Shown: piece by piece, positions 33,064-41,871 of the stretch
Layout of the letters: every line of letters begins with the position of its first letter
How positions within the stretch are numbered: position 1 is the stretch's first letter
Assembly: GCA_026393975.1 (NCBI GenBank)
Contig: JAPKZD010000013.1
Span: 21,020-85,019 of the forward strand
Length of the DNA stretch: 64,000 nt
DNA from: Candidatus Aminicenantota bacterium
GTDB lineage: Bacteria > Acidobacteriota > Aminicenantia > Aminicenantales > Saccharicenantaceae
Direction: 5' to 3'
Program-made: the position numbers and the translations under genes
Notes under the pieces: model-generated
Seen by the model: only the letters and a program-made list of their open reading frames with translations
Database searches by the model: none
Told to the model about the DNA's origin: nothing

Positions 33064-34614
33064 TTAGCGTGGACGGCCAAGGGCGAGGGCCGAGGGAGTG
33101 ACCGCCAGCCCGCCCAGGGCCGTGCATCGGAGCTCGGCGGGAAGCATCTTCCCCGAAGCGAAGACCGCGTCGATCGTCTCGTCGAGAGGGATGGGATTCG
33201 CGTAGCCGCCGAGTATGAGGTCGGCGCAGACGAAGGCGCTCGACGCGGCCACGGCGTTGCGCGTGTGGCAGGGGATCTCGCACATCCCCTGGACCAGGTC
33301 GCAGACGGAGCCCATGCTGTTCTGGAGCGAGATGGCCGCGGCGTCCGCCGCCTGGCCCGCGCTCCCGCCTGCCGCTTCGACCACGGCCGCGGCGGCCATG
33401 GCTCCTGCCGCGCCGATCTCGACCTGACAGCCGGCGACCTCGGCCGCGAAGGTCGCCCGGCCGGCGACGATGAGTCCGATCGCGGAGGCGGCCAGAAGGG
33501 CCAGGGCCGTTCTCTCGTCATCAAGCCTTTTCTCCTCGGCCAGAGTGACGATGACGCCGGGGAGGACGCCCGCGGACCCGCCGGTCGGCGCGGCGCAGAC
33601 GATGCCCATGCTGTTGGATACGTGCATGGCGGCCAGGGCCCGGGCCGCGGCCCGCGCATGGAGGCCGCCGACCGCGAGGATCCCCCGGGCCTCGGACCGG
33701 AAAATCCTCCCGGCCGAAGGCTTCAGGAGCCGCATCCCGAGCTCGCGGCCGGCCAGGCCCTGGCGGACGGAATCCCGCATGATCCCGTAGCGCCTCAGGA
33801 CCTCGCCGACGACCTCCTTTTCGGATAGGCCCAGGAGCCCGGCTTCGTAGGCCAGGGCGATCCTCCCCAGTGAGAGGCGCTTGCGCCGGGCCGCTTCGAC
33901 CATTTCCGTGCCGCTCAGGAAAAGCGGCTCCCCCTTTTTGATATAGAAGAGGGGAGGGGCCGAGGAGATCCGGTGGACGCCCGGGAGCCGGCTGAGCATG
34001 GCCCCGGCCTCCGCGCTCATCGGCGCTTTCCTCTTGAACGAGAGGAAGACCTTCCCGCCCTTCGTCAAGCGGACCGGCCGGCCGGCGAGCTGGCCGTCCG
34101 CGGCGAGGATCCTCTCGGCCGGCCGGGCCTGGCGCGCGCCGGCCAGGACCATGACCTCGTGATTCTTGCCGTCGAGAAGGACTGGCCAGCCGTCGAGCTC
34201 GGTGAGCGCGATCATGCCGCCGCCGACCGACTTGGCCGTGGCCTCAAGCCTTCTTCCGCTCTTCGAGACGAGCTCCATCCGCACGGTGTTCGGATGGTCC
34301 GCCTTATCGAGCCGGGCGATCCGGAAACGGAGCCTAAGGCCGTGCTCGGGGGCGACGGCCAGGGCCCGGGCGAAACGGCCGTCGGTGATGGGCCAGCCGA
34401 GGAGGCCGGAGGCGAGGGCCAGGTCGACGCCCTGCTGACGGTACGTCTTGGCGTAGGAGCCATCTGGGTCGAACGTGAACGCGGCCGTCGCGGCGTCTTC
34501 CCCGAGCAGGGAGCGGACGAGGCGGCCGATGTGATAGGACCCGGCCGTGTGGGAGCTGGACGGCCCGCGCATGACCGGACCGAGGACGTCGTTGAAAATG
34601 CTTATGAATTCCAT
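33064..34614 (-). CDS. sdaA: L-serine ammonia-lyase, iron-sulfur type, fused beta-alpha chain
   Basis: 516 aa. N-terminal beta domain starts SIFNDVLGPVMRGPSSSHTAGSYHIGRLVR-like (MRGPSSSHTAGSYHIG); an ACT-like linker holds LTELDGWPVLLDG. The alpha domain (from about residue 270) has the cluster cysteines in IVCAAPTGGSAGVLP, AGCQVEIGAAGAMAAA and the VCDLVQGMCEIPC segment. Converts L-serine to pyruvate and ammonia. It lies 9 nt downstream of an ornithine-cyclodeaminase-family gene, and both are divergent from a GntR regulator, suggesting an amino-acid-degradation operon under its control. Confidence 0.92.
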   Translation of the reverse strand: MEFISIFNDVLGPVMRGPSSSHTAGSYHIGRLVRSLLGEDAATAAFTFDPDGSYAKTYRQQGVDLALASGLLGWPITDGRFARALAVAPEHGLRLRFRIARLDKADHPNTVRMELVSKSGRRLEATAKSVGGGMIALTELDGWPVLLDGKNHEVMVLAGARQARPAERILAADGQLAGRPVRLTKGGKVFLSFKRKAPMSAEAGAMLSRLPGVHRISSAPPLFYIKKGEPLFLSGTEMVEAARRKRLSLGRIALAYEAGLLGLSEKEVVGEVLRRYGIMRDSVRQGLAGRELGMRLLKPSAGRIFRSEARGILAVGGLHARAAARALAAMHVSNSMGIVCAAPTGGSAGVLPGVIVTLAEEKRLDDERTALALLAASAIGLIVAGRATFAAEVAGCQVEIGAAGAMAAAAVVEAAGGSAGQAADAAAISLQNSMGSVCDLVQGMCEIPCHTRNAVAASSAFVCADLILGGYANPIPLDETIDAVFASGKMLPAELRCTALGGLAVTPSALALGRPR

Positions 34615-34623
34615 CGTTTTCCC

Positions 34624-35577
34624 TCAGCCGACAACCAGGCTGGCCATGGCCAGGTCCAGGGCGGCGTTGCCCACGGATTTGAACACGGTGACCTCGTCGT
34701 CGGAGCTTCGGCCCGGCTTGAGCCCGGCCAGGACCTCGCCGATTTCCGCCCGGATGTGGCTCTCGTCGATGAGCTTCTCGCGGAGGGGGATGATCAGGTC
34801 GCCGGCCTCCTCGAGGCAAGCCTGCCTCTGGTCGACGTAGACGCTGGCCCGCCGGATGGTCTCGCCCGGGATCTCACGGACGTGCGGCTTGTAGGAGCCG
34901 ACGGCGTTGATGTGGACGCCCGGCTTGAGGTTCCCGTCCGAGAAGACCGGCACTGTGGAGGTCGTCGCCGTGCAGATGACGTCCGCCTCCCGCAGGGCTT
35001 TGGGCGAGGAGGCGGGCTCCACGTCCAGGGACAGCTTGCGCCCCATTTCTTTGGCGTAGGCCGCGGCGGCCCGGGGGTCGAGGTCAAAAACAAAGGCCTT
35101 CCGAATCGGACGGACGGCGGCGACGGCCTCCAGCTGCGTTCTTCCCTGAACGCCTGCGCCGAAGATCGCGACCACCCTGGCGTCCCGGCGGGCCAGGGCC
35201 TCCGTGGCGGCGCCGGAGGCCGCACCGGTGCGGACGGCGGTGAGATAGGACGCGTCCATCACCGCCAGCGGAGTCCCGAGCTCGGCGTCCATGAGGATGG
35301 CCACGGCCTGGGCCAAGGGCAGTCCCTTGGCCGGGTTGTCCTCGCAGAGCGAGATCAGCTTGAGGCCGAGCCTTTTCGTCCGGGGCAGGTACGCGGGCAT
35401 GACCAGGGCCGTCGTCCGGAACTCGGGGATCTCGAGGCTGGTCCGAGCCGGGATCCTGGCTTGGCCCGTGGAGAGCTGGATGAAGGCTTCCTTGACCGCC
35501 CGTATCGCCTCGGGCATGGTCAGGATTTGTTTGATCTCTTCCGTTGTGATGTATCTCATCCGAGTTCTGGGGTCCAT
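34624..35577 (-). CDS. Ornithine cyclodeaminase / mu-crystallin family dehydrogenase
   Basis: 317 aa from the ATG at 35577 (GAGGTG 7 nt upstream); an ATG 21 nt earlier at 35598 has no site. The Rossmann motif VAIFGAGVQGRTQLEA and the substrate motif DASYLTAVRTGAASGAATE are family signatures; Lys in GLKLISL fits the conserved catalytic Lys. Members act as ornithine cyclodeaminase, alanine dehydrogenase or ketimine/pyrroline-2-carboxylate reductase. The pairing with serine dehydratase favours a role in amino-acid catabolism, but the substrate is open. Confidence 0.88.
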   Translation of the reverse strand: MDPRTRMRYITTEEIKQILTMPEAIRAVKEAFIQLSTGQARIPARTSLEIPEFRTTALVMPAYLPRTKRLGLKLISLCEDNPAKGLPLAQAVAILMDAELGTPLAVMDASYLTAVRTGAASGAATEALARRDARVVAIFGAGVQGRTQLEAVAAVRPIRKAFVFDLDPRAAAAYAKEMGRKLSLDVEPASSPKALREADVICTATTSTVPVFSDGNLKPGVHINAVGSYKPHVREIPGETIRRASVYVDQRQACLEEAGDLIIPLREKLIDESHIRAEIGEVLAGLKPGRSSDDEVTVFKSVGNAALDLAMASLVVG

Positions 35578-35709
35578 GGCCGTCACCTCGGTGCTCATTC
35601 TACCAGAGCCGGCTGATCCTGGTCCATTGGTCCGTTCGCCGCCGCTAAGCCCCGCCCTTCAAGGGGGATGAGAAGCGCGGCTCAGGGTTAATCCCGAGAA
35701 GTCTGGGGG

Positions 35710-35738
35710 TTGACTTGGGGCGCGCATGTCAATATCCT
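35710..35738 (+). promoter_or_regulatory. Sigma-70 promoter of the GntR gene
   Basis: TTGACT (35710-35715), 17-nt spacer, TATCCT (35733-35738), about 40 nt before the ATG. The overlapping divergent region (35578-35776) would also hold the operator for the dehydratase operon; no clear palindrome was picked out. Confidence 0.55.
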
Positions 35739-35776
35739 AAATCCGCTAAAACGCGCCGCGTGAAAGGACTCCGATC

Positions 35777-36463
35777 ATGGACGGAAAGCCGATCCTCAAC
35801 ATCAAGTCCCTCAAAGAACAGGTCTACGAGTACCTGCGCGAGCAGATGCGGCGAGGGGAGATCATGCCGGGGTCGGCCATCGACATGGAGGAGACCTCGA
35901 AGAAGCTCGGCGTTAGCAAGACGCCCCTTCGCGACGCCCTCCTCCAGCTGGAGATGGAGGAGTTCGTGACCATCCTGCCGCGGCGGATGGTCGTCGTCAA
36001 TTCTCTCACGAAACGCGATATCCGGAACTACTATGAGATCATCGGCTCGCTCGAAAGCATGGCCATGCTCAAGGCCTTCGACCACCTCAAGGCCTCCGAC
36101 ATCGAGGCCATGCAGAAGCTGAACGACGGCATGAAGGCCGCGATCGCGGCCAACGATTTCGACCTCTACTACGAACGGAACCTGGCCTTCCATAATACGT
36201 TCCTCGACCTCTGCGGCAACGACAGCCTGGTCAAGCTGGTCAACAACCTCAAGAAGCGTCTCTATGACTTCCCCCGGCCGAAAGGGTTCGTCAAGGAGTG
36301 GGAGGAGTCCTCCATCCTCGAGCACCAGGCCTTCATCGACCTCCTGCGCAAGGGGCGGGGCCAGGACGCGGCCAACCATGTCCGCGACGTCCACTGGTCC
36401 TTCAAGGTCCAGGAGCGGTTCGTCCGCAAGTACTACCCGGGGATCACCGAGCCGGCCGAGTGA
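35777..36463 (+). CDS. GntR-family transcriptional regulator (FadR/FCD subfamily)
   Basis: 228 aa. The N-terminal winged helix has LKEQVYEYLREQMRRGEIMPG and KKLGVSKTPLRDALLQLEMEEFV, the canonical GntR DNA-binding signature. The C-terminal FCD helical domain contains metal-site-type residues (ERNLAFHNTFLDLCGN; EHQAFIDLLRKGRGQDAANHV). It is divergent from the OCD-family/serine dehydratase pair and is their likely regulator, probably responding to a small carboxylic or amino acid. AAAGGA precedes the ATG. Confidence 0.95.
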   Translation: MDGKPILNIKSLKEQVYEYLREQMRRGEIMPGSAIDMEETSKKLGVSKTPLRDALLQLEMEEFVTILPRRMVVVNSLTKRDIRNYYEIIGSLESMAMLKAFDHLKASDIEAMQKLNDGMKAAIAANDFDLYYERNLAFHNTFLDLCGNDSLVKLVNNLKKRLYDFPRPKGFVKEWEESSILEHQAFIDLLRKGRGQDAANHVRDVHWSFKVQERFVRKYYPGITEPAE

Positions 36464-36500
36464 AGACGGCGGCGAGCTCCCGCCGCGCCGGGGGCGGGCT

Positions 36501-37616
36501 TCAGACCCTCAGGAAAACGTTCTTCTTATAGAGGAAATATAGCACGAGCCATTCGACGAGGATGACGCCCGCCCCGAGGACGAGGACCCCGGCCCCGCCG
36601 GCGAGCCGGGCGACTCCCCCGAACAGGAACTTGCTCGTGAAGCCGAAATCGACGATCCGCGTCCCCAGGTAGATCGTGATCGAGTTCACGCCGATGACTC
36701 GGAAGAAGAACGACCACTTCCGGACCTTCCAGACGTCCACGACCAGGTAGAAGAGGGCCAGGAGGAGGAAGGAGAGCCCGGCGGCGTAGATGTCGAAGGT
36801 CGATGTCCAGGCCTTCTTGATGATGGGATACCAATGGCCGAGGACGAACCCGGCCGTCGCGAGGCCCGCGCCGCTTCCGGCGAGAATGAGGGCTTTACGG
36901 TACGCGCCCGATTTTTCCGAGCGGAGGACGAGCCCGGCCAGGCCGCCCATCAGGGTGACGGACGTAGCCGAGAGGATGCACAGGATCCCTTCCGGATCGA
37001 AGACGCGGTCGTAGAGACGCCCGGGCAGGAGCAGGCGGTCGATAAAGCCGTTGATCGTGCCGGTGGGCGTCAGAACCCCGGCGCCGATCCCCGGCACGGG
37101 TATCAGCAGCTGAACGGCCGCGTACCCGAACAGGATCCCGGCCAGGGCGGCCAGGCGGCCCTTGAGGCTCCGGACGTTGAGCATGATCAGCGCGGCGAAG
37201 AGATAGGCCAGGCCGATCTGCCCGAGGACGCTGGCGTAGCGCTGGGTCGCGAACTGGAGGTCGGTCAGGTGGTTGTAGAAAAAGCCCAGGACGACGAGCA
37301 GGAGCGCCCGCTTGACGAGCTTGAGATAGATGGGACGCTTGTCCGCGGCCGTCTCCGCCTTGGCCAGGAGCGATAGCGGGATGGCGACACCCGAGATGAA
37401 CATGAAAAGCGGAAAAATGAGGTCGTAGAAGTGGAACCCGGCCCACTCGGCGTGCTCGAGCTGGGCCGCCCACCATCGGGCCCAGCCCCAGCCCGTGACC
37501 TCGCCCAGGGCCCGGAACAGGACGTCGCCGCCGATGATCCAGAACATGTCGAAGCCCCGAAGGGCGTCCAGGGACAGGAGGCGCGGCGGCCTCGGTTTCA
37601 ATGCTGAGGATTCCAT
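36501..37616 (-). CDS. DUF5009 / heparan-glucosaminide acetyltransferase-like membrane acyltransferase
   Basis: 371 aa from the ATG at 37616, which has a perfect AAGGAGG 6 nt upstream; the longer frame to 37880 is not coding. The N-terminus LLSLDALRGFDMFWIIGGDVL is the family signature, followed by FHFYDLIFPLFMFISGVAIPLSL, which contains the conserved Asp and the PLF segment. About ten transmembrane helices. Related proteins (HGSNAT, YeiB-like) acetylate sugar amino groups across membranes; the substrate here is unknown. It converges on the GntR gene with a 37-nt gap. Confidence 0.88.
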   Translation of the reverse strand: MESSALKPRPPRLLSLDALRGFDMFWIIGGDVLFRALGEVTGWGWARWWAAQLEHAEWAGFHFYDLIFPLFMFISGVAIPLSLLAKAETAADKRPIYLKLVKRALLLVVLGFFYNHLTDLQFATQRYASVLGQIGLAYLFAALIMLNVRSLKGRLAALAGILFGYAAVQLLIPVPGIGAGVLTPTGTINGFIDRLLLPGRLYDRVFDPEGILCILSATSVTLMGGLAGLVLRSEKSGAYRKALILAGSGAGLATAGFVLGHWYPIIKKAWTSTFDIYAAGLSFLLLALFYLVVDVWKVRKWSFFFRVIGVNSITIYLGTRIVDFGFTSKFLFGGVARLAGGAGVLVLGAGVILVEWLVLYFLYKKNVFLRV

Positions 37617-37683
37617 CCCGACCTCCTTGGCATATTTCCCGCGCCGGCCGCCCCGGGCGGCCGGCGCGGCTGGGGCTTGAGGC

Positions 37684-38166
37684 TCAGAACTTGTAACCGA
37701 TCTTGCGCAGGAAGTCCTTGCGCCACTGGATTCCATCCGGCCCCTCGACGCCCTTGGTCCTGACGCCGTCGACGACGCCCAGGATGCCCCGGCCCTGTTC
37801 GGTCTCGGCCACGATGACCTCGGTCGGGTTGGCCGTAGCGCAGAAGACCCGGCAGACCTCGGGCACGGCCTTGACGGCATTGAGGATATTGACCGGGAAG
37901 CCGCCGGTCATGAAGATCAGGAAGGAGTGGCCGGCGCCGATGGCCAGGGTGTTCTTCTTGGCGATCTCGACCAAGGCCTCGTCGTTCCCGGAGTGGCGGA
38001 CGAGGGCGAGGCCCGACGACTCGCAGAAAGCGATACCGAACCTCATGTGCGGGGCGGTCGTGACGATGGCCTCGTGGAGGTCCTCGACCGTCTTGATGAA
38101 GTGGGCCTGGCCGAGGATGAAGTTCATGTCCTCCGGCTTATCGATGGGGACGACCTTGATGTCCAT
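37684..38166 (-). CDS. Adenosine-specific kinase family protein (PF04008-type)
   Basis: 160 aa from the ATG at 38166, preceded by GAGGAGGG. A longer frame to 38247 runs through the tRNA and is not coding. MDIKVVPIDKPEDMNFILGQ at the N-terminus, FGIAFCESSGLALVRHSGND and LAIGAGHSFLIFMTGGFPVN in the middle, and VIVAETEQGRGILGVVDG match this compact family, known mostly from archaea and thermophiles and reported to phosphorylate adenosine. The tRNA-Val 3' end is 29 nt upstream on the same strand, so both probably share one transcript from the tRNA promoter. Confidence 0.85.
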   Translation of the reverse strand: MDIKVVPIDKPEDMNFILGQAHFIKTVEDLHEAIVTTAPHMRFGIAFCESSGLALVRHSGNDEALVEIAKKNTLAIGAGHSFLIFMTGGFPVNILNAVKAVPEVCRVFCATANPTEVIVAETEQGRGILGVVDGVRTKGVEGPDGIQWRKDFLRKIGYKF

Positions 38167-38194
38167 GGGACCCTCCTCAAAAAGGTCGGGCGAG

Positions 38195-38269
38195 TGGTGG
38201 GCGATAGAGGACTTGAACCTCTGACTTCTACCGTGTGAAGGTAGCACTCTACCGCTGAGTTAATCGCCC
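38195..38269 (-). tRNA. tRNA-Val (CAC)
   Basis: Cloverleaf on the minus strand: acceptor GGGCGAT (38269-38263) with ATCGCCC, D arm with AGCGGTAGAG, anticodon stem CTACC/GGTAG around loop TTCACAC (anticodon CAC), and T arm AGAGGTTCAAGTCCTCT. Discriminator A and encoded CCA (38197-38195). It reads GTG valine codons. Confidence 0.95.
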
Positions 38270-38279
38270 ACGCCCCCTC

Positions 38280-38307
38280 ATTTTATCCGATTCGGCAGGG
38301 TTGTCAA
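38280..38307 (-). promoter_or_regulatory. Promoter of tRNA-Val
   Basis: Minus strand TTGACA (38307-38302), 16-nt spacer, TAAAAT (38285-38280), ending 10 nt before the tRNA 5' end. Confidence 0.75.
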
Positions 38308-38365
38308 TTTCCGGCGCCCGCTTGGGCCCACGCGCGAGACAGGGGAGGTTTTGATGTCACGACAC

Positions 38366-38842
38366 TCAGCTTGGGAGTTTGCGGTTGAGGTAATCTGAAT
38401 AGTCCTTGGTCACCGGACGATATGACTCGTTCATCAGGGGTGAAGAGATCATGAAATCGGCTGTCGACCGATTGCAGGCTATGGGAATGTTGTAGAGAAC
38501 AGCCATCCGCAGCAGGGCTTTAACATCGACGTCGTGGGGAAAAGGCTCCATAGGATCCCAGAAGAAGATGACAAAATCGATCTTGCCTTCGGCAATCATC
38601 CCTCCGAGCTGGAGGTCACCACCTAACGGACCCGACTTGAGGTTCTTGATTTTCAGCGCCTCCCTGGCGATGCCGTCCTGTTCGAACTTGCGCTCGATCG
38701 TCTCCTCGACCAAACGGCCGGTCGTTCCTGTGCAAATCAGATTGTGGCGTAAAAGCGTCCGGTAGTTGTACTCGACCCATTCCTTAAGGTCGCGCTTCCG
38801 GTTGTCGTGGGCGACCAGGGCGATTTTCTTCGTTTTTTCCAT
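38366..38842 (-). CDS. mgsA: Methylglyoxal synthase
   Basis: 158 aa. The signature SGPLGGDLQLGGMIAEGKID with its phosphate-binding and catalytic Asp is intact, as are ALVAHDNRKRDL (catalytic Asp/His region), GTTG and the C-terminal IPIACNRSTADFMISS. Converts dihydroxyacetone phosphate to methylglyoxal and phosphate, a bypass under phosphate limitation or sugar-phosphate stress. It stands alone. A 92-nt gap to the ferritin-like gene contains no other feature that I can support. Confidence 0.95.
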   Translation of the reverse strand: MEKTKKIALVAHDNRKRDLKEWVEYNYRTLLRHNLICTGTTGRLVEETIERKFEQDGIAREALKIKNLKSGPLGGDLQLGGMIAEGKIDFVIFFWDPMEPFPHDVDVKALLRMAVLYNIPIACNRSTADFMISSPLMNESYRPVTKDYSDYLNRKLPS

Positions 38843-38934
38843 AGGAAAGGCTCCTCGAGCAGATTAAGTATTGGTTTTCCTCATGAGTATATTCGATTAG
38901 CCCGCGTCAATTTCACTATTGGTCCCAGTCGCCT

Positions 38935-39402
38935 CTAGACGTTCTCGCCGAACGATTCGATCAGCGCGTTGAGCACCAGGACATGGGACTGGTCGCCCTT
39001 CATGAGGGTGGCAAATAACTTCTGCAGGGAAGGCTCCGTGATCTTCACCGATACCCCCATGTGAATCCTTTCGAACTTCTCTTCGAACTCGAGCATCTTC
39101 TTGAGCCGGTCTACGAGCGGGATCTTGCTGTGACTGAGCGACGCGTGGAATCTCTTGGCCTCCTCGAGTCCAGCCCCGACCTCGTTGTCGTCCATCGTGA
39201 ATCCGGTGAAGAGGTCGGGGAGTTCTTCGCAGTACTTCTTACCCCTTCGGAGAACGTTGGCGTGATTGAGCTCCTCGGTCGCCAACGTTTTGAGCCGTGT
39301 GGCGATGGGCGGGTCTCCGGAGCGTTCGGCAATCGTATCGTAAAGCAGCGAGATCTGAGTCTCGAGGTCTACGGCGATGTCTAGAAATTTCGCGATGTCC
39401 AT
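38935..39402 (-). CDS. Ferritin-like (rubrerythrin-type) four-helix protein
   Basis: 155 aa behind GGAGGGAGG. Helical throughout with candidate di-iron ligands: Glu in LETQISLLYDTIAE, ExxH in TEELNHANVL, and later Glu/His in EFEEKFERIHMG and KGDQSHVLVL. No rubredoxin-like Cys tail. Likely role in iron handling or peroxide defence. It is transcribed from a promoter about 150 nt upstream with an unusually long leader. Confidence 0.75.
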   Translation of the reverse strand: MDIAKFLDIAVDLETQISLLYDTIAERSGDPPIATRLKTLATEELNHANVLRRGKKYCEELPDLFTGFTMDDNEVGAGLEEAKRFHASLSHSKIPLVDRLKKMLEFEEKFERIHMGVSVKITEPSLQKLFATLMKGDQSHVLVLNALIESFGENV

Positions 39403-39635
39403 ACTAGCCTCCCTCCTACGAGTACATCACTCACATGATGTCCAAATAACCCGAGGACCCGCGGCCGTCGGCCCAGGACGAGTCCCTGTGTAGATGACCG
39501 AAGAAATTCGCGCTCTCAAAAGGGGTCCCTTTGTTGGCTTGGCTAAATGTTATAGCCCTAATTAGATACGTGTCAATGGTTATTCTGTAAAAAATGCGGG
39601 GAGAAGAACTTGGCGAAGGGAGGACAGGGGCTCTC
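39403..39635 (-). promoter_or_regulatory. Promoter (39549-39576) and long leader of the ferritin-like gene
   Basis: Minus strand TTGACA (39576-39571), 16-nt spacer, TATAAC (39554-39549). Transcription would start about 140 nt before the ATG at 39402. The leader can form a hairpin pairing AGGGAC with GTCCT around a GC-rich loop. No coding frame with a ribosome binding site lies in it. Confidence 0.55.
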
Positions 39636-40430
39636 TCAGCGGTTGGCACGCTTGCGGACGGCGGGGAGGCGGCTGAAGGCGCGAATCCCGGCCGCGGTGA
39701 GCGGGCAGCGCATCAGGAAAGCGATGACCTTGTTCTTCCAGCCGGGGACGCAGACGACACCGCGCCCGAGACGGCGGAGGGAGATGCGGACGACCTCTTC
39801 GGCCGTCATCCAGAAGGGCTTGGGGACGATAGCCTTGTCAATATTCGCGACTTCGTGGAATTCCGTATGAGTCATTCCCGGGCAGAGGGCCTGGACGCAG
39901 ACGCCGGTCCCCAGGAGCTCGGACTGGAGGTTCTCCGAGAACATCACCAGGAAAGCTTTGGTGCCGCTGTACATCGGCCCGGAGAAAGCGGACCAAGCGG
40001 CGATCGAAGCGACGTTGATGATCGCGCCTCGGCCGCGGGAGACCATCCCGGGGAGGACCGCCCGGCTGAGCCGGACGGTCGTGGCGACATGAACCTGGAC
40101 CATGTCCATGTGGACGGCGGCATCCCTCTCGACAAAGGACTTCCCGCCCGTGAACCCGGCGTTGTTGACGAGGAGGTCGAGGGTCTCGTCCCCGGCGAGA
40201 CGGTGCTCGACGCGGTCGATGCCGTCGGAAGTCGCCAGGTCGGCCTGGAGGGTTTCGACCGTCACGGCGTGCTTTTCCCGGAGCTCTCGAGCGAGGTCGT
40301 CGAGCCGGGCCAAGCGCCGGGCGACGAGGACGAGGTTCGTTCCCGCCGCGGCCAGCCGGCGGGCGTACTCCGCTCCCAGGCCGGCCGAGGCGCCGGTGAT
40401 CAAGGCGGTCCGAAAAGTCGTCTTGGACAT
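39636..40430 (-). CDS. SDR-family oxidoreductase
   Basis: 264 aa, classical short-chain dehydrogenase. NAD(P) motif TGASAGLGAEYARRL (TGxxxGxG) with following VLVARR suggesting NADP; NNAG in LLVNNAGFTGG; catalytic Ser in INVASIAAWSAF and YxxxK in MYSGTKAFLVMF. The typical Asp-Ala-Asp adenine contact is ADLATSDG. Substrate unknown. It is divergent from the zinc-ribbon gene and has a basic C-terminal tail. Confidence 0.93.
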   Translation of the reverse strand: MSKTTFRTALITGASAGLGAEYARRLAAAGTNLVLVARRLARLDDLARELREKHAVTVETLQADLATSDGIDRVEHRLAGDETLDLLVNNAGFTGGKSFVERDAAVHMDMVQVHVATTVRLSRAVLPGMVSRGRGAIINVASIAAWSAFSGPMYSGTKAFLVMFSENLQSELLGTGVCVQALCPGMTHTEFHEVANIDKAIVPKPFWMTAEEVVRISLRRLGRGVVCVPGWKNKVIAFLMRCPLTAAGIRAFSRLPAVRKRANR

Positions 40431-40514
40431 GGGCTTACTCCAGCCGATAGTCTATGGGAAGCGGCCCCGCATTTCAATTGACATCGGCCCCTTTTCCCCG
40501 TGATAATAAGGTTA

Positions 40515-41867
40515 ATGGCCATCACCCGCTGTCCCTATTGCCACGCCATCATCGACGAAAACGTCAAGTACTGCAACAATTGCGGGACGCAGTTGCTCTT
40601 CACCGAGGACGTAGACGTCGAAGAGGAGATCCCGGGCGAGAAGATCATCGACGCGGACACCGAAGAGAAGGATTACACGGTCGAGGAGCCCGAGGGCGAA
40701 TCCAAGCCCAAAGAGGACCGGGACCTCGACGAAGAACTCGAAGAGGAGGCTGGGGAACTGGCCCTCGACAAGCTCGTCGCGGAAGGGGCCGAGGAGGACG
40801 ACGTCACCGAGGAAGTCATCCTGGTCGACGAGATCGAGGCGGTCGAGGCGGCCGCTAAAGACGAACCCAAAGAACCCGGGGGAAAAGAAAAAACGTCCGA
40901 AATCATGGCGCCGGATGAGGACGAGGACGAAGAAGACGAAGACGAAGAAGACGAGGACGAAGAAGAGGAAGAAGAGAAAGCTGACGAAGAAGGCGAAAAG
41001 AAAGAAGCAGAGAAAGAACCCGGAGAAAAAGAAGAAACGGCCGAGCTCAAGAGCGTTGAAGAGAAAAAGAGCGAAGAGACCGTGCCGCAACCCGTCACTT
41101 TTGACACTCAGGAGCTCGAGGAGATCGGAAAGACCGTCGAACTGGGCAAAGAGCAGATCGACAAGTTCCTCGAGGTCCTGGCCAAAAAAGAGGCGGAAGT
41201 CGAGCCTCCCCCGAAAACGGCCCGGGAGCCGAGCGGAACGCTCCCCCCCTGGGCCAGCACGATGAAAGGCGCGCCCGTGTTCCCGGACGAGACGGGGCCG
41301 GTCGGAGTTTTGGACAAGGGCGTCGCGGACACTGCCGCGCCGGCCTTTGAAGAAGAGGTCGAGATATTCCCGCGACGGAAGGATTCGGACTCGACCATCG
41401 GGCTGCCCGAGCGCGTGAGCCAGTCCCCGCTTCCCTTCGAGCAGGGTGCCGCAGAAGAAGAGGAAGAAGAGGAGGAAGAACCGGCCGAGGGCGAGGCGCG
41501 GGAGAAAATGCTCCCGACGGCCGGACCCGACCGTCCCGAGAGGGAAGCCGTCCGTCCCGTCCGCGAATCGGAGCGCCGCGAGGCCGAGGCCGAAGAGGAA
41601 GGCGAGGAGCCGGAGCCGCCGCCGCCCTTCAGCTTCTCGGTTTTCTTAAAGTCCAAGGCTTTCGATGTCCTTTTCGTCGGGCTTTTCTGGCTCGTCGCCC
41701 TCTGGCTGGCCGCCAATTCCATGAGCGCGACCCTCTTCGACATCCTGGGGTCGATGTCGGGCTCCATGCTCCTGCTTTACGCCGTTTTCGCCGTTATCTA
41801 CTTTTTCCTGTTCAAGTTCTTCCTCGGCGAGACGCTCGGCGACAGGCTCTTCCGCGAACGGGAATGA
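40515..41867 (+). CDS. Zinc-ribbon protein with long acidic region and two C-terminal membrane helices
   Basis: 450 aa from ATG 40515 (TAAGG just upstream). N-terminal zinc ribbon CPYCHAIIDENVKYCNNCG (two CxxC). Then about 350 residues of low-complexity Glu/Asp/Lys, including an almost pure acidic stretch near residues 135-165, with predicted disorder. The C-terminus has two hydrophobic helices (VLFVGLFWLVALWLAANSM; MLLLYAVFAVIYFFLFKFF) followed by LGETLGDRLFRERE, resembling the end of RDD-type proteins. Function unknown. The DUF1848 frame begins 4 nt after its stop. Confidence 0.75.
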   Translation: MAITRCPYCHAIIDENVKYCNNCGTQLLFTEDVDVEEEIPGEKIIDADTEEKDYTVEEPEGESKPKEDRDLDEELEEEAGELALDKLVAEGAEEDDVTEEVILVDEIEAVEAAAKDEPKEPGGKEKTSEIMAPDEDEDEEDEDEEDEDEEEEEEKADEEGEKKEAEKEPGEKEETAELKSVEEKKSEETVPQPVTFDTQELEEIGKTVELGKEQIDKFLEVLAKKEAEVEPPPKTAREPSGTLPPWASTMKGAPVFPDETGPVGVLDKGVADTAAPAFEEEVEIFPRRKDSDSTIGLPERVSQSPLPFEQGAAEEEEEEEEEPAEGEAREKMLPTAGPDRPEREAVRPVRESERREAEAEEEGEEPEPPPPFSFSVFLKSKAFDVLFVGLFWLVALWLAANSMSATLFDILGSMSGSMLLLYAVFAVIYFFLFKFFLGETLGDRLFRERE

Positions 41868-41871
41868 CATC

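Noticed and set aside
38167..38247. N-terminal extension of the adenosine-kinase frame
   Set aside because: It is tRNA sequence; the ATG at 38166 has its own strong ribosome binding site.
40915..41000. Repetitive GAAGACGAA-type sequence as a possible CRISPR or tandem-repeat locus
   Set aside because: It is in-frame low-complexity coding for an acidic stretch, with no spacer structure.
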